64,000 bases of DNA from Gandjariella thermophila (GTDB taxonomy: Bacteria > Actinomycetota > Actinomycetes > Mycobacteriales > Pseudonocardiaceae). Each line of letters begins with the position of its first letter. Positions within the stretch are counted from its first letter, which is position 1. Below are positions 37,214 through 47,037 of the stretch, piece by piece. Where the stretch lies: NCBI RefSeq assembly GCF_005405885.1, contig NZ_BJFL01000004.1, positions 186,001 to 250,000 on the forward strand, written 5' to 3'. The position numbers and the translations under genes are program-made. The notes under the pieces are model-generated. The model did no database searches. It saw only the letters and a program-made list of their open reading frames with translations, and was not told where the DNA came from.

Positions 37214-38590
37214 TCAGACGTTCGGGACGTGCCAGTGCTGGCCGGGCGGAAGCAGCCGGGCCGCCTCGTCCGGGCCCCACGTGCCGCGCTGGTAGCGCTG
37301 CAGCGGAACGACGTCGCCGAGGATCGGCTCGATCACCCGCCACGCGTCCTCCACGGTGTCCTCCCGGGCGAACAGCGACTGGTCGCCGTCCACGGCGGCG
37401 CCGATGAGCCGGTCGTAGGGCCGCTCGTCGGCGCCGGGCTGCTCGGCGAAGGCCAGATCCTCCAGTTGCGGGGTCCAACCCACGCCGGGACGCTTGCCGG
37501 CCAGGCTGAGCCCGATCTCGGTCTCCGGCCGTACGCGGAAGCGCAGCGCGTTGGCGCACTGGGACGGATCCACCCCAAAGAGGTTGTGCGCCGGCTGGCG
37601 GAACCGCAGCCACACCTCGGTGGCGGTGATCGGCATGCACTTGCCGGCCCGGATGTAGATCGGCACGCCCTCCCACCGCCAGGAGTCGGCGAACAGCTCC
37701 AGCGCGACGAACGTCTCCGTGGTGGACCCGGGCGCGACGCCGTCCACGTCCAGGTAGCCGCCGTACTGGCCGCGCACCGCCTGCTCCGGCGCGGCCGGCC
37801 GCAGCGAGCGGATCATCCGGGACTTCTCGTCCCGCCACCACGTCAGTCCGGACCCTGGCGGGGGGTCGGCGAGCACGCTCACCAGCAGTTGCAGCAAATG
37901 GTTCTGCACCACGTCGCGGATCGCGCCGGTGCGGTCGTAGAACCGTCCCCGGTCGGCGACGTCGAACGACTCGGCCATGGTGATCTGGATGCTGTCCACG
38001 TAGGTGCGGTTCATCAGCGGCTCCAGCACCGCGTTGGCGAACCGCGTGAACAGGATGTTCTCCACCGGGTCCAGGCCCAGCCAGTGGTCGACCCGGTAGA
38101 TGGCCTCCTCCGGGAACACCCGGTGCAGGGTGTCGTTGAGTTCCTGGGCGCTGCGCAGGTCCGTGCCGAACGGTTTCTCCACCATCACCCGGGCGCCGTC
38201 GGCGCGGCCGACCCGGCCGATGCCCTCGCCGATGATGCCGAACAGTTGCGGCGGGACCTCCAGGTAGAACAGCGTCTGCTGGCGCGCTCCGAGCCGGTCC
38301 GAGACCAGCCGGTAGGTCGCGTGGTCGGTGAGGTCGCCGTTGACGTAGTCGAGCAGGCTCAGCATTTTCCGCGCCGCGGCACCGCTCGGGTCGATTCCAT
38401 TCATTTTCAGCGACGACGCCGCGTAATCCCGGAACTGGCTGATTCCCCACCCGGTTTTCGCCACCCCGATGATGGGCACGTCCACCACGCCGCGTTCCAC
38501 CAATCCCACCAGCGCGGGAAACGTCTGCAGCTTGGCAAGGTCTCCGGTCGCCCCGAAGACGACCAGCGCGTCGACTCGCTCGCCCGCCAT
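37214..38590 (-). CDS. Glucose-6-phosphate dehydrogenase-like protein with altered substrate lysines
   Basis: The 458-residue protein starts at the ATG at 38590 behind GGGAGGAG. The G6PD fold is clear: [10 protein letters not shown] near residue 10, EKPFGTDL near 138, YRVDHWLGL near 165 and [12 protein letters not shown] near 220. The signature DHYLGK reads DHWLGL, so the glucose-6-phosphate-binding lysine is leucine (L173). The N-terminal AKRKL region reads AKLQT, losing the lysine equivalent to K21 of the Leuconostoc enzyme. Catalytic Asp and His residues remain. A different sugar substrate or altered kinetics is likely. No opcA or transaldolase is adjacent; ndh follows directly. Confidence 0.85.
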   Translation of the reverse strand: MAGERVDALVVFGATGDLAKLQTFPALVGLVERGVVDVPIIGVAKTGWGISQFRDYAASSLKMNGIDPSGAAARKMLSLLDYVNGDLTDHATYRLVSDRLGARQQTLFYLEVPPQLFGIIGEGIGRVGRADGARVMVEKPFGTDLRSAQELNDTLHRVFPEEAIYRVDHWLGLDPVENILFTRFANAVLEPLMNRTYVDSIQITMAESFDVADRGRFYDRTGAIRDVVQNHLLQLLVSVLADPPPGSGLTWWRDEKSRMIRSLRPAAPEQAVRGQYGGYLDVDGVAPGSTTETFVALELFADSWRWEGVPIYIRAGKCMPITATEVWLRFRQPAHNLFGVDPSQCANALRFRVRPETEIGLSLAGKRPGVGWTPQLEDLAFAEQPGADERPYDRLIGAAVDGDQSLFAREDTVEDAWRVIEPILGDVVPLQRYQRGTWGPDEAARLLPPGQHWHVPNV

Positions 38591-38675
38591 TCGGATCTCC
38601 TCCCGCCAGCCCGATGTGTGGCCTCCTCGCCACCTCACCGTGCCCCGAGCGTGACCTGGCATTACCGCACCGGCA

Positions 38676-38692
38676 TCACCCGTAACGGGTGA
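38676..38692. promoter_or_regulatory. Perfect 17-bp palindrome TCACCCGT-A-ACGGGTGA
   Basis: The two 8-bp arms are exact reverse complements around one base. It lies 86 bp upstream of the G6PD-like gene start in the divergent gap that also serves the flavin-binding protein gene, a typical place for a dimeric repressor or activator to bind. Confidence 0.55.
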
Positions 38693-38869
38693 CCCGCGAC
38701 CGGCAGGGCTTTAACCCAAATGGGCGCACACCAACGGATTATGCGGCGCCGGGTCTTTCGACTCTGGCCACGTGCGACCATGGTCACCGAGCATGGCGTC
38801 CGTCCCGCGCAACGGGCAGGTCGGCCTGGGGGCACCGCCCGGTCGTCCCTGCTTCCGGTGGGAAGATCC

Positions 38870-38884
38870 AGGACCTTGGTCTCT
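38870..38884. promoter_or_regulatory. Candidate DevR/OsdR-type box upstream of the PPOX-family gene
   Basis: AGGACCTTGGTCTCT approximates the dormancy-regulator consensus GGGAC-N4-GTCCC, with a GACC-TT-GGTC core, 60 bp before the PPOX-family start. PPOX-type proteins are commonly found in DevR/OsdR regulons. One imperfect site is weak evidence. Together with the 17-bp palindrome this is all I can point to in the 353-bp divergent gap 38591-38943. Confidence 0.35.
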
Positions 38885-38943
38885 GGCAGCGCCCGCGTGC
38901 GGTACCGACCGTGGAGGGAAAACCGCAGAGAACCTGAGGCGGA

Positions 38944-39393
38944 ATGGACGGCTCCGTGCGTTTCGAAGTGCTGGACCGCGGCGAATGCCTGCGTCTCCTC
39001 GGCAGCGTGCCGATCGGTCGGGTGGTGTTCAGCGAGCATGCGCTGCCCGCCGCCCAGCCGGTCGGCTTCGCGCTGTTCGACGGCGCGGTGGTGTTCCGCA
39101 CCGCCACCGACAGTGGGCTGTCCGCCGGGGTGCGCGGCACCGTGGTCGCCTTCGAGGCCGACGAGTTCGACCCGGTGGTGGGCTCCGGGTGGAGCGTGCT
39201 GGTGGTGGGCACGGCCAGCGAGGTCCGCGATCCCGAGCAACTGCGGTTGATCAGCGGTCTGCCGCTGCGGTGCTGGGTGCCCGGCCGGCAGGAGCACGTC
39301 ATCCGGGTGTCGATCGACCGGGTGACGGGCCGGCGGGTGGAGTGCGTGCCACAGAACCACCTTCCGCACGCCTGTCATCCCTCGCCCGGATGA
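38944..39393 (+). CDS. Pyridoxamine 5'-phosphate oxidase family flavin-binding protein
   Basis: The 149-residue split-barrel protein begins with the short leader common to actinobacterial members (LDRGECLRLLGSVPIGRVVF). FALFDGAVVFRTATDSGL follows, and a strand containing WSVLVVGTASEV. Such proteins bind FMN, F420 or heme and often act in redox stress; the cofactor cannot be told from sequence alone. The C-terminal HACHPSPG tail has a His-Cys-His grouping. The ATG follows GAGGCGGA. A methyltransferase gene begins 92 bp downstream and may be co-transcribed. Confidence 0.82.
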   Translation: MDGSVRFEVLDRGECLRLLGSVPIGRVVFSEHALPAAQPVGFALFDGAVVFRTATDSGLSAGVRGTVVAFEADEFDPVVGSGWSVLVVGTASEVRDPEQLRLISGLPLRCWVPGRQEHVIRVSIDRVTGRRVECVPQNHLPHACHPSPG

Positions 39394-39485
39394 AGTGGCG
39401 GCATCGCCCGGACGCCCGACGCGACGCCGCTGGTCCGATCGATACGATGCGTTCGCTCGATCGGAACAGCGATCCGGAGGATGCC

Positions 39486-40358
39486 GTGGCCCGCATCCCG
39501 ACCCACGCACCGGCGATGCCCGCCGATATCGACGTCTCCAAGCCGTCCGCGGCCCGCGCCTACGACTACTACCTCGGCGGCAGCCACAACTGGAAGGTCG
39601 ACCGCGACTTCGGCGACCGGGTGCTCCAGCGGGTGCCCGCGGTGAAGGACTTCGCGCTGGAGAACCGGGCGTTCCTGCGGCGCGCGGTGACCTGGCTCGC
39701 CGAGCAGGGCGTCGACCAGTTCCTGGACATCGGTTCGGGCATCCCCACCGTCGGCAACGTGCACGAGATCGCGCAGAAGGTGAATCCGCGCGCCCACACG
39801 GTCTACGTGGACTACGAGCACATCGCGGTCGCGCACGCCCAGCAGATTCTCGACACCGAGGACCCGCGGCGGGAGCGCACCGACGTGATTCGCGCGGACC
39901 TGCGCGACCCGGTGTCCGTGCTGGAACACCCGAGCACCCGGCGGCTGCTGGACTTCGACCGACCGGTCGCGCTGCTGATGGTGGCGGTCATGCATTTCGT
40001 GGCACCGGCCGACGGGGTCGACGAGACCATGGCCCGCTACCGCGACGCGCTGGCGCCCGGATCGTTCCTGGTGATGTCGCATTTCACCCGGGAGGGCATT
40101 CCGGAGGACATGCAGCGGCAGGCCGCCGCGCTGGAGGAGCTGTACGCGGACACCCCCAACCCCGGCTACTTCCGAGACCGCGCCGAGTTCACCGGGCTGT
40201 TCGGTGATTTGGACATGGTGCCGCCTGGCGTGGTGTGGCTGTCCGACTGGCGGCCCGACCGGCCCTACGACGGGGATCCCGCGCGCACCATGGTGCTGGC
40301 CGCCGTGGGTCGGAAGGCCGGAACACCGCTGGCCGCGGGCCGCACACCGCCGGCCTGA
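39486..40358 (+). CDS. DUF574-type SAM-dependent methyltransferase (Methyltransf_19)
   Basis: I use the GTG at 39486 because GGAGG sits 5 bp before it; an ATG at 39447 is in frame but has no such site. The 290-residue product has the family signatures KPSAARAYDYYLGGSHNW near residue 18, FLDIGSGIPTVGNVHEIAQ near 74, and FLVMSHFTREG. This large actinobacterial family has a SAM-binding fold but its substrates are unknown. It is not obviously part of the betaine operon, which begins 933 bp further on. Confidence 0.85.
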   Translation: MARIPTHAPAMPADIDVSKPSAARAYDYYLGGSHNWKVDRDFGDRVLQRVPAVKDFALENRAFLRRAVTWLAEQGVDQFLDIGSGIPTVGNVHEIAQKVNPRAHTVYVDYEHIAVAHAQQILDTEDPRRERTDVIRADLRDPVSVLEHPSTRRLLDFDRPVALLMVAVMHFVAPADGVDETMARYRDALAPGSFLVMSHFTREGIPEDMQRQAAALEELYADTPNPGYFRDRAEFTGLFGDLDMVPPGVVWLSDWRPDRPYDGDPARTMVLAAVGRKAGTPLAAGRTPPA

Positions 40359-41291
40359 CGGCGCTTGCCCGACCCGCCGCGGCGCGGCACGATGCCCGGC
40401 CGCGGCGGCCGCACCGGGAACGAGTAAACAGCTCGGCGCGGAAAACACCGAAAACGGACAAATCCACATCCGGGCGCTGGTCTACCGATCCACTCGGCCG
40501 GGAACCCGGACCGTGAGCCACCCGCTCGCCGCTCACCCACGTGACCCCGTGACACGGATCGATCAATGGCAGCTACCCACGGTGACCCGACATCGGGGAC
40601 CATCATCTAGTTGTTGCGTCAAGCGCACTGCCTTGCCTCATGAGCAACAACTGCGTCAACAAATTCTTGTAGTGTAGTGCACCTATTTTCACAAGTAAAG
40701 TACTTCGAGTCCAAAATCACCGGCGGGCGACAAATCTAAAGTCCTGCCCTACACTCCATGTGACATTTGAGGATCACACCATCGACGCATTGAGGTACGC
40801 TGATCGGTTGACGTAGGTTCGTGCTGCCGAGACCTTGCGAACAGATGTCCAATGGGGAGTGTTGATCCAGGTGGAAACATTCGCGAGTCGCTCGCGCGGC
40901 TTCGTATCCGACCCGGCGGCGGCACCGCGTAGCGGGCCGCTGAGATGCCCGGCACGGCACCGGAGCACGTCGACACATCGCCCTTCGCGCTAGGTCTCAC
41001 CAGGATCCACGAGTTCCGTGTCGGCCTCCGACGGCAGCACCGACAATTCCAGTGACAGCGCTCGGACGAGCGAAAAGCGGGCGCCCTGACGTCGACCAGA
41101 GTGTTTCTTACCCATCTTCCTCGGGAGAGGGGTGTTTCGGCGTGCCGTTCGACGGTCCGGGTCACGGCGCGGGCTGCGCCTGACGAGTTTCGGGACCGCG
41201 TGCCCGGTCCGCGTGACCGCGAACGGCGGGGCCAGCCCTGGCGAGCCGGACCGGCCGTGCCCGGCCGCCGGCAACGTGTTTGGGAGACGTG
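40359..41291. other. Long gene-poor, AT-richer region upstream of the betaine operon
   Basis: This gap of 933 bp contains no convincing gene. Bases of roughly 40600-40800 are clearly AT-richer than the surroundings, with runs such as CAACAAATTCTTGTAGTGTA. Short frames over it on the minus strand (40736-40978 and 40774-40968) lack recognisable similarity and a good start. It may combine a long regulated promoter for betaine synthesis, remnants of inserted DNA, or an Lsr2-bound patch. The stretch 41100-41291 directly before the methyltransferase is normal in composition. Confidence 0.6.
40610..40651. repeat. 8-bp inverted repeat GTTGTTGC/GCAACAAC in the AT-rich gap
   Basis: GTTGTTGC at 40610-40617 and GCAACAAC at 40644-40651 are perfect reverse complements 26 bp apart. 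Related TGCGTCAA words recur beside both arms. It could be a hairpin, an operator pair or the relic of a mobile element end. Confidence 0.45.
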
Positions 41292-42998
41292 ATGAGCGAA
41301 TTGGACCACGCGACGCCGCAGACCGACGTACTCGACGACGGAGCGGCCGGCAAGGACGCCGTCGTCGTGGCGACGGCGCAGAGCTTCGGCGACGACCCGC
41401 TGGCCATCCGCGACACCGACCACTACAAACAGGAGTACGTCAAGGGCTTCGTCGAGAAGTGGGACGAGCTGATCGACTGGAAGAAGCGCTACGAGAGCGA
41501 GGGCAGCTTCTTCATCGACCTGCTCAAGGAGCGGGGCGCCAAGCGGGTGCTGGACGTCGCCACCGGGACCGGGTTCCACTCGGTGCGGCTGATCGAAGCC
41601 GGCTTCGAAACGGTCAGCGTGGACGGCAGCCCGGAGATGCTGGCGAAGGCGTTCGAGAACGCCAAGGCCTACGGCGGGCACATCCTGCGCACCGTGCACG
41701 CGGACTGGCGGTGGCTGAACCGCGACGTGCACGGCGAGTTCGACGCGGTCATCTGCCTGGGTAACTCGTTCACCCACCTGTTCTCCGAGCGGGACCGGCG
41801 CAAGGCGCTCGCCGAGTTCTACGCGGTGCTCAAGCACGACGGCCTGCTCATCATCGACCAGCGCAACTATGACGCGATCCTGGACAACGGCTTCTCCAGC
41901 AAGCACACGTACTACTACTGCGGCGAGGCGGTCTCGGCCCGGCCGGAGTACGTGGACGAGGGGTTGGCCCGGTTCCAGTACACCTTCCCGGACTCCTCGG
42001 AGTACTACCTGAACATGTTCCCGCTGCGGAAGAACTACGTGCGGCGGCTGCTGCGCGAGGTGGGCTTCCAGCGGATCGACACCTACGGCGACTTCCAGGC
42101 CACCTACTCCGACGACGAACCGGACTTCTTCATCCACGTCGCGGAGAAGTACTACCGGCGCGACGACGAGCGGAACGAGGGCTACTCCTCGGCGGTGCAG
42201 ACCGCGCGCAGCTACTACAACTCCTCCGACGCGGACAACTTCTACTTCTCCGTCTGGGGCGGCGAGGACATCCACATCGGCCTGTACGCCACCCCGGACG
42301 AGGACATCGCCACGGCAAGCCGGCGCACCGTCGAGCGGATGGCCGGCAAGCTGGGCCTGACCAGGGACACCCGGATCCTCGACGTGGGCGCCGGGTACGG
42401 CGGCGCGGCTCGGCAACTCGCGCACGCCTACGGGTGCCGGGTCACCTGCCTGAACCTCAGCGAGGTGGAGAACGAGCGCAACCGGCAGATGAACCGGGAG
42501 CAGGGCGTCGACCACCTGATCGAGGTGGTCGACGGCTCCTTCGAGGACCTGCCCTTCGAGGACTTCAGCTTCGACGTGGTCTGGTCGCAGGACGCGTTCC
42601 TGCACAGCGGGGACCGGGTGCGGGTGCTGGAGGAGATCAGCCGGGTGCTGGTCACCGGAGGTCAGCTGATCTTCACCGACCCGATGGCCGCGGACGGCGC
42701 GAGCAAGTCCTCGCTGGCGCCGATCCTGGAGCGGCTGCACCTGGACACCATGGGCTCGCCGAACTTCTACCGCCGCGAGTTGACCCGGCTCGGCATGACC
42801 GTCGAGTTCGAGGAGCACAACCAGCAGTTGCCCACCCACTATGGCCGGGTGCTGCAGGAGACCGAGCGACGGGAGCCCGAACTGGCCGGCAAGGTCAGCG
42901 ACGAGTACCTCGCGCACATGAAGAAGGGGCTGCGCAACTGGGTCAACGGTGGCAACGCCGGTGACCTGATGTGGGGCATCTTCCACTGCCGCTCGTGA
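41292..42998 (+). CDS. Fused glycine/sarcosine N-methyltransferase and sarcosine/dimethylglycine N-methyltransferase
   Basis: The 568-residue protein contains two SAM-binding methyltransferase domains. The first, with VLDVATGTGFHSVRLIEAG near residue 80, resembles glycine sarcosine methyltransferase. The second, with ILDVGAGYGGAARQLAHAYG near residue 362, resembles sarcosine dimethylglycine methyltransferase. Together they methylate glycine three times to glycine betaine, a compatible solute. A fused form is known from the halophile Actinopolyspora halophila. The ATG at 41292 has GGGAG upstream. The next three genes supply SAM and remove SAH and adenosine, which strongly supports this role. 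Osmotic induction is expected but not visible. Confidence 0.92.
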   Translation: MSELDHATPQTDVLDDGAAGKDAVVVATAQSFGDDPLAIRDTDHYKQEYVKGFVEKWDELIDWKKRYESEGSFFIDLLKERGAKRVLDVATGTGFHSVRLIEAGFETVSVDGSPEMLAKAFENAKAYGGHILRTVHADWRWLNRDVHGEFDAVICLGNSFTHLFSERDRRKALAEFYAVLKHDGLLIIDQRNYDAILDNGFSSKHTYYYCGEAVSARPEYVDEGLARFQYTFPDSSEYYLNMFPLRKNYVRRLLREVGFQRIDTYGDFQATYSDDEPDFFIHVAEKYYRRDDERNEGYSSAVQTARSYYNSSDADNFYFSVWGGEDIHIGLYATPDEDIATASRRTVERMAGKLGLTRDTRILDVGAGYGGAARQLAHAYGCRVTCLNLSEVENERNRQMNREQGVDHLIEVVDGSFEDLPFEDFSFDVVWSQDAFLHSGDRVRVLEEISRVLVTGGQLIFTDPMAADGASKSSLAPILERLHLDTMGSPNFYRRELTRLGMTVEFEEHNQQLPTHYGRVLQETERREPELAGKVSDEYLAHMKKGLRNWVNGGNAGDLMWGIFHCRS

Positions 42999-43118
42999 CG
43001 TCGCGCCGGTCGCGCGCCACGCCGGCCCGGTACGGCCTCGTCCGGAGCCCCAGCGTGCCACGACCGGGACCCAAGCGGCCCGCCATAACGTTGTCGTCCC
43101 CGAACAGAAAGGTGAGCG

Positions 43119-44321
43119 GTGAGCGCTACCAACCGCAGGTTGTTCACATCCGAGTCGGTGACCGAGGGGCATCCGGACAAGATCTGCGACGCGATCAGCG
43201 ACTCGATCCTCGACGAGATGCTGCGCCAGGACCCGCGGTCGCGGGTGGCGGTGGAGACGCTGGTGACCACCGGTCAGGTGCACGTGGCCGGTGAGGTGAC
43301 CACCGAGGCATACGCGGACATCCCGAAGATCGTCCGCGAGAAGATCCTCGACATCGGTTACGACTCCTCGGCCAAGGGCTTCGACGGCCACTCCTGCGGG
43401 GTGAACGTGGCCATCGGGTCGCAGTCCCCGGACATCGCCCAGGGTGTGGACGCGGCGTACGAGTCCCGGGTGGAGGCGGCCGAGGACGAGATCGCCCGGC
43501 AGGGCGCCGGTGACCAGGGCCTGATGTTCGGCTACGCGTGCACCGACACCCCGGAGCTGATGCCGCTGCCGATCGCGCTGGCGCACCGGCTGGCCCGCCG
43601 GCTGACCAACGTCCGCAACGACGGCACGCTGCCCTACCTGCGCGCGGACGGCAAGACGCAGGTGACCATCGAGTACGCCGGCGAGCAGGCGGTGCGGCTG
43701 GACACCGTGGTGGTGTCCACCCAGCACGCCGAGGACATCGACCTGGACGCCACCCTGGAACCGGACATCCGGCGGTACGTCGTCGAGCCGGAGCTGGAGC
43801 CGCTGGGCATCGCCACCGACGACACCCGGCTGCTGGTGAACCCGACCGGGCGGTTCGTGGTGGGCGGCCCGATGGGGGATGCCGGTCTGACCGGTCGGAA
43901 GATCATCGTGGACACCTACGGTGGGATGGCCCGCCACGGCGGCGGCGCGTTCTCCGGCAAGGACCCGTCCAAGGTGGACCGGTCCGCGGCGTACGCGATG
44001 CGCTGGGTGGCCAAGAACGCGGTGGCCGCCGGGTTGGCCTCGCGGATCGAGGTGCAGGTGGCCTACGCGATCGGCAAGGCCGCGCCGGTGGGGTTGTTCG
44101 TGGAGACCTTCGGCACCGAGACGGTGGATCCGGTGAAGATCCAGGCGGCCATCAACGAGGTGTTCGACCTGCGGCCGGCGGCGATCATCCGGGATCTGGA
44201 CCTGTTGCGGCCGATCTACGCGCAGACCGCGGCGTACGGACACTTCGGGCGGACCGACGTGGACCTGCCGTGGGAGCGCACCGACCGGGTGGACGCCCTG
44301 CGCGACGCCGCCGGCCTGTAA
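43119..44321 (+). CDS. metK: S-adenosylmethionine synthetase (betaine-operon copy)
   Basis: The 400-residue enzyme of normal length makes SAM from methionine and ATP. Motifs [29 protein letters not shown] and the phosphate loop [16 protein letters not shown] are intact. The GTG at 43119 follows AGAAAGGTGAG. It lies 120 bp after the betaine methyltransferase and is best read as a dedicated supply for three methylations per glycine. Whether the genome has another metK cannot be seen from this window. The N-terminus [17 protein letters not shown] is typical for actinobacteria. Confidence 0.96.
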   Translation: MSATNRRLFTSESVTEGHPDKICDAISDSILDEMLRQDPRSRVAVETLVTTGQVHVAGEVTTEAYADIPKIVREKILDIGYDSSAKGFDGHSCGVNVAIGSQSPDIAQGVDAAYESRVEAAEDEIARQGAGDQGLMFGYACTDTPELMPLPIALAHRLARRLTNVRNDGTLPYLRADGKTQVTIEYAGEQAVRLDTVVVSTQHAEDIDLDATLEPDIRRYVVEPELEPLGIATDDTRLLVNPTGRFVVGGPMGDAGLTGRKIIVDTYGGMARHGGGAFSGKDPSKVDRSAAYAMRWVAKNAVAAGLASRIEVQVAYAIGKAAPVGLFVETFGTETVDPVKIQAAINEVFDLRPAAIIRDLDLLRPIYAQTAAYGHFGRTDVDLPWERTDRVDALRDAAGL

Positions 44322-44391
44322 CGCGGCGGGAATGCCCCGCAGCCTTCTCCCCCGCCGCCGCGGCGGCCTGTTGCGAAAGTGGTGATGTCGC

Positions 44392-45369
44392 ATGCGCATC
44401 GCAGTCACCGGCTCGATCGCGACGGACCATCTGATGGTCTTCCCCGGTCGGTTCACCGACCAGCTCGTCCAGGACCAGCTCGACCACGTGTCCCTGTCCT
44501 TCCTCGTCGACCAGTTGGAGGTCCGGCGCGGCGGGGTGGCCGCGAACATCGCGTTCGGCATGGGCAGCCTGGGCATGAACCCGGCCCTGGTCGGTGCGGT
44601 CGGCGCGGACTTCGACGACTACCGCGCCTGGCTGGAGCGGCACGGCGTGGACACCCGCTCGGTGCACGTGTCGACCGAGCGGCACACCGCCCGCTTCCTG
44701 TGCACCACCGACCAGGCGCAGAACCAGATCGCGTCCTTCTACGCCGGCGCGATGACCGAGGCCCGCAACATCGAGCTGGCCCCGGTCGCCGACCGGCTCG
44801 GCGGCCTGGACCTGGTCGTCGTCGCCCCGAACGACCCGGAGGCGATGGTGCGGCACACCGAGGAGTGCCGCCAGCGGGGCTTCGCCTTCGCCGCCGACCC
44901 GTCCCAGCAGCTCGCCACGCTGACCCCGGAGGCGGTGAAATCGCTGGTCGAGGGCGCGTCCTACCTGTTCACCAACGAGTACGAGAGCTCCCTGCTGCTC
45001 AAGCACACCGGGTGGACCACCGAGGACGTGCTCGACCGGGTCGGGTCCTGGGTCACCACACTGGGCCCGGACGGGGTGCGCATCTCCGGTCGCCAGCACG
45101 ACCCGGTCGTGGTGCCCGCCCCGCAGGAGAAGGAGAAGGCCGACCCGACCGGCGTGGGTGACGCCTTCCGCGCCGGGTTCCTCTTCGGCCTGCGGCACAA
45201 GCTGGGTCTGGAGCGCTCCGCCCAGGTCGGCTGCATGCTGGCGACCATCACCCTGGAGACGGTCGGCACCCAGGAGTACGCCCTCGACCGGGCCACCTTC
45301 TCCGACCGCATCGCCCGCACCTACGGCGAGGAGGCCGCCGCGGAGATCGAGCCCAGGCTCCGCGTCTGA
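44392..45369 (+). CDS. adoK: Adenosine kinase (PfkB family, mycobacterial AdoK type)
   Basis: The 325-residue PfkB-fold kinase begins [20 protein letters not shown] and contains [17 protein letters not shown] and [10 protein letters not shown]. The catalytic [16 protein letters not shown] carries the anion hole and base Asp. The close match in motif wording to mycobacterial AdoK makes adenosine the likely substrate. In this operon it would remove adenosine released from SAH, pulling the hydrolase reaction forward and returning AMP. It is 70 bp after metK. Confidence 0.9.
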   Translation: MRIAVTGSIATDHLMVFPGRFTDQLVQDQLDHVSLSFLVDQLEVRRGGVAANIAFGMGSLGMNPALVGAVGADFDDYRAWLERHGVDTRSVHVSTERHTARFLCTTDQAQNQIASFYAGAMTEARNIELAPVADRLGGLDLVVVAPNDPEAMVRHTEECRQRGFAFAADPSQQLATLTPEAVKSLVEGASYLFTNEYESSLLLKHTGWTTEDVLDRVGSWVTTLGPDGVRISGRQHDPVVVPAPQEKEKADPTGVGDAFRAGFLFGLRHKLGLERSAQVGCMLATITLETVGTQEYALDRATFSDRIARTYGEEAAAEIEPRLRV

Positions 45370-45427
45370 TCCGTCCACGCACGGCCCGAGCCGAGGGCGG
45401 TCCGCCCCGGCCCGGGCCACCTGCCAT

Positions 45428-45468
45428 GTTCACCCGCACGAGCGACGAGTTCACCGCACCAGCGACGA
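45428..45468 (+). repeat. Near-perfect tandem direct repeat before ahcY
   Basis: A 21-bp segment starting GTTCACCCGCACGAGCGACG at 45428 is followed at once by a 20-bp near copy starting GTTCACCGCACCAGCGACGA at 45449. The pair ends 16 bp before the ahcY ATG, overlapping the leader and adjoining the ribosome binding site. It may be an operator or a replication slip. It does not match a SAH riboswitch. Confidence 0.5.
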
Positions 45469-45484
45469 GGAACGAGAGGAACCG

Positions 45485-46960
<1,476 letters not shown>

Positions 46961-46978
46961 TTCACTACTTTTTCTGTC

Positions 46979-47016
46979 GCGCGGTGTAGGGGCGGATATC
47001 CGCCCCTACACCGCGC
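46979..47016. terminator. Perfect 38-bp palindromic terminator after ahcY
   Basis: Two 19-bp arms are exact reverse complements with no spacer, centred on GATATC. It lies 18 bp after the ahcY stop and 21 bp before the wecB-like stop, so it can end both converging transcripts. A short T-run (ACTTTTTCT) precedes it on the plus strand, which would act as the tail for the leftward transcript. It marks the left edge of the islet. Confidence 0.9.
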
Positions 47017-47037
47017 TCGTCGCACCGCGAACCCGCG

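Noticed and set aside
40736-40978. Small minus-strand genes in the AT-rich gap
   Set aside because: Two overlapping frames of 64 and 80 codons have neither a ribosome binding site nor recognisable sequence, and neither is supported by context.
45370-45484. SAH riboswitch upstream of ahcY
   Set aside because: No match to the conserved core of known SAH riboswitches; the region shows a tandem direct repeat instead.
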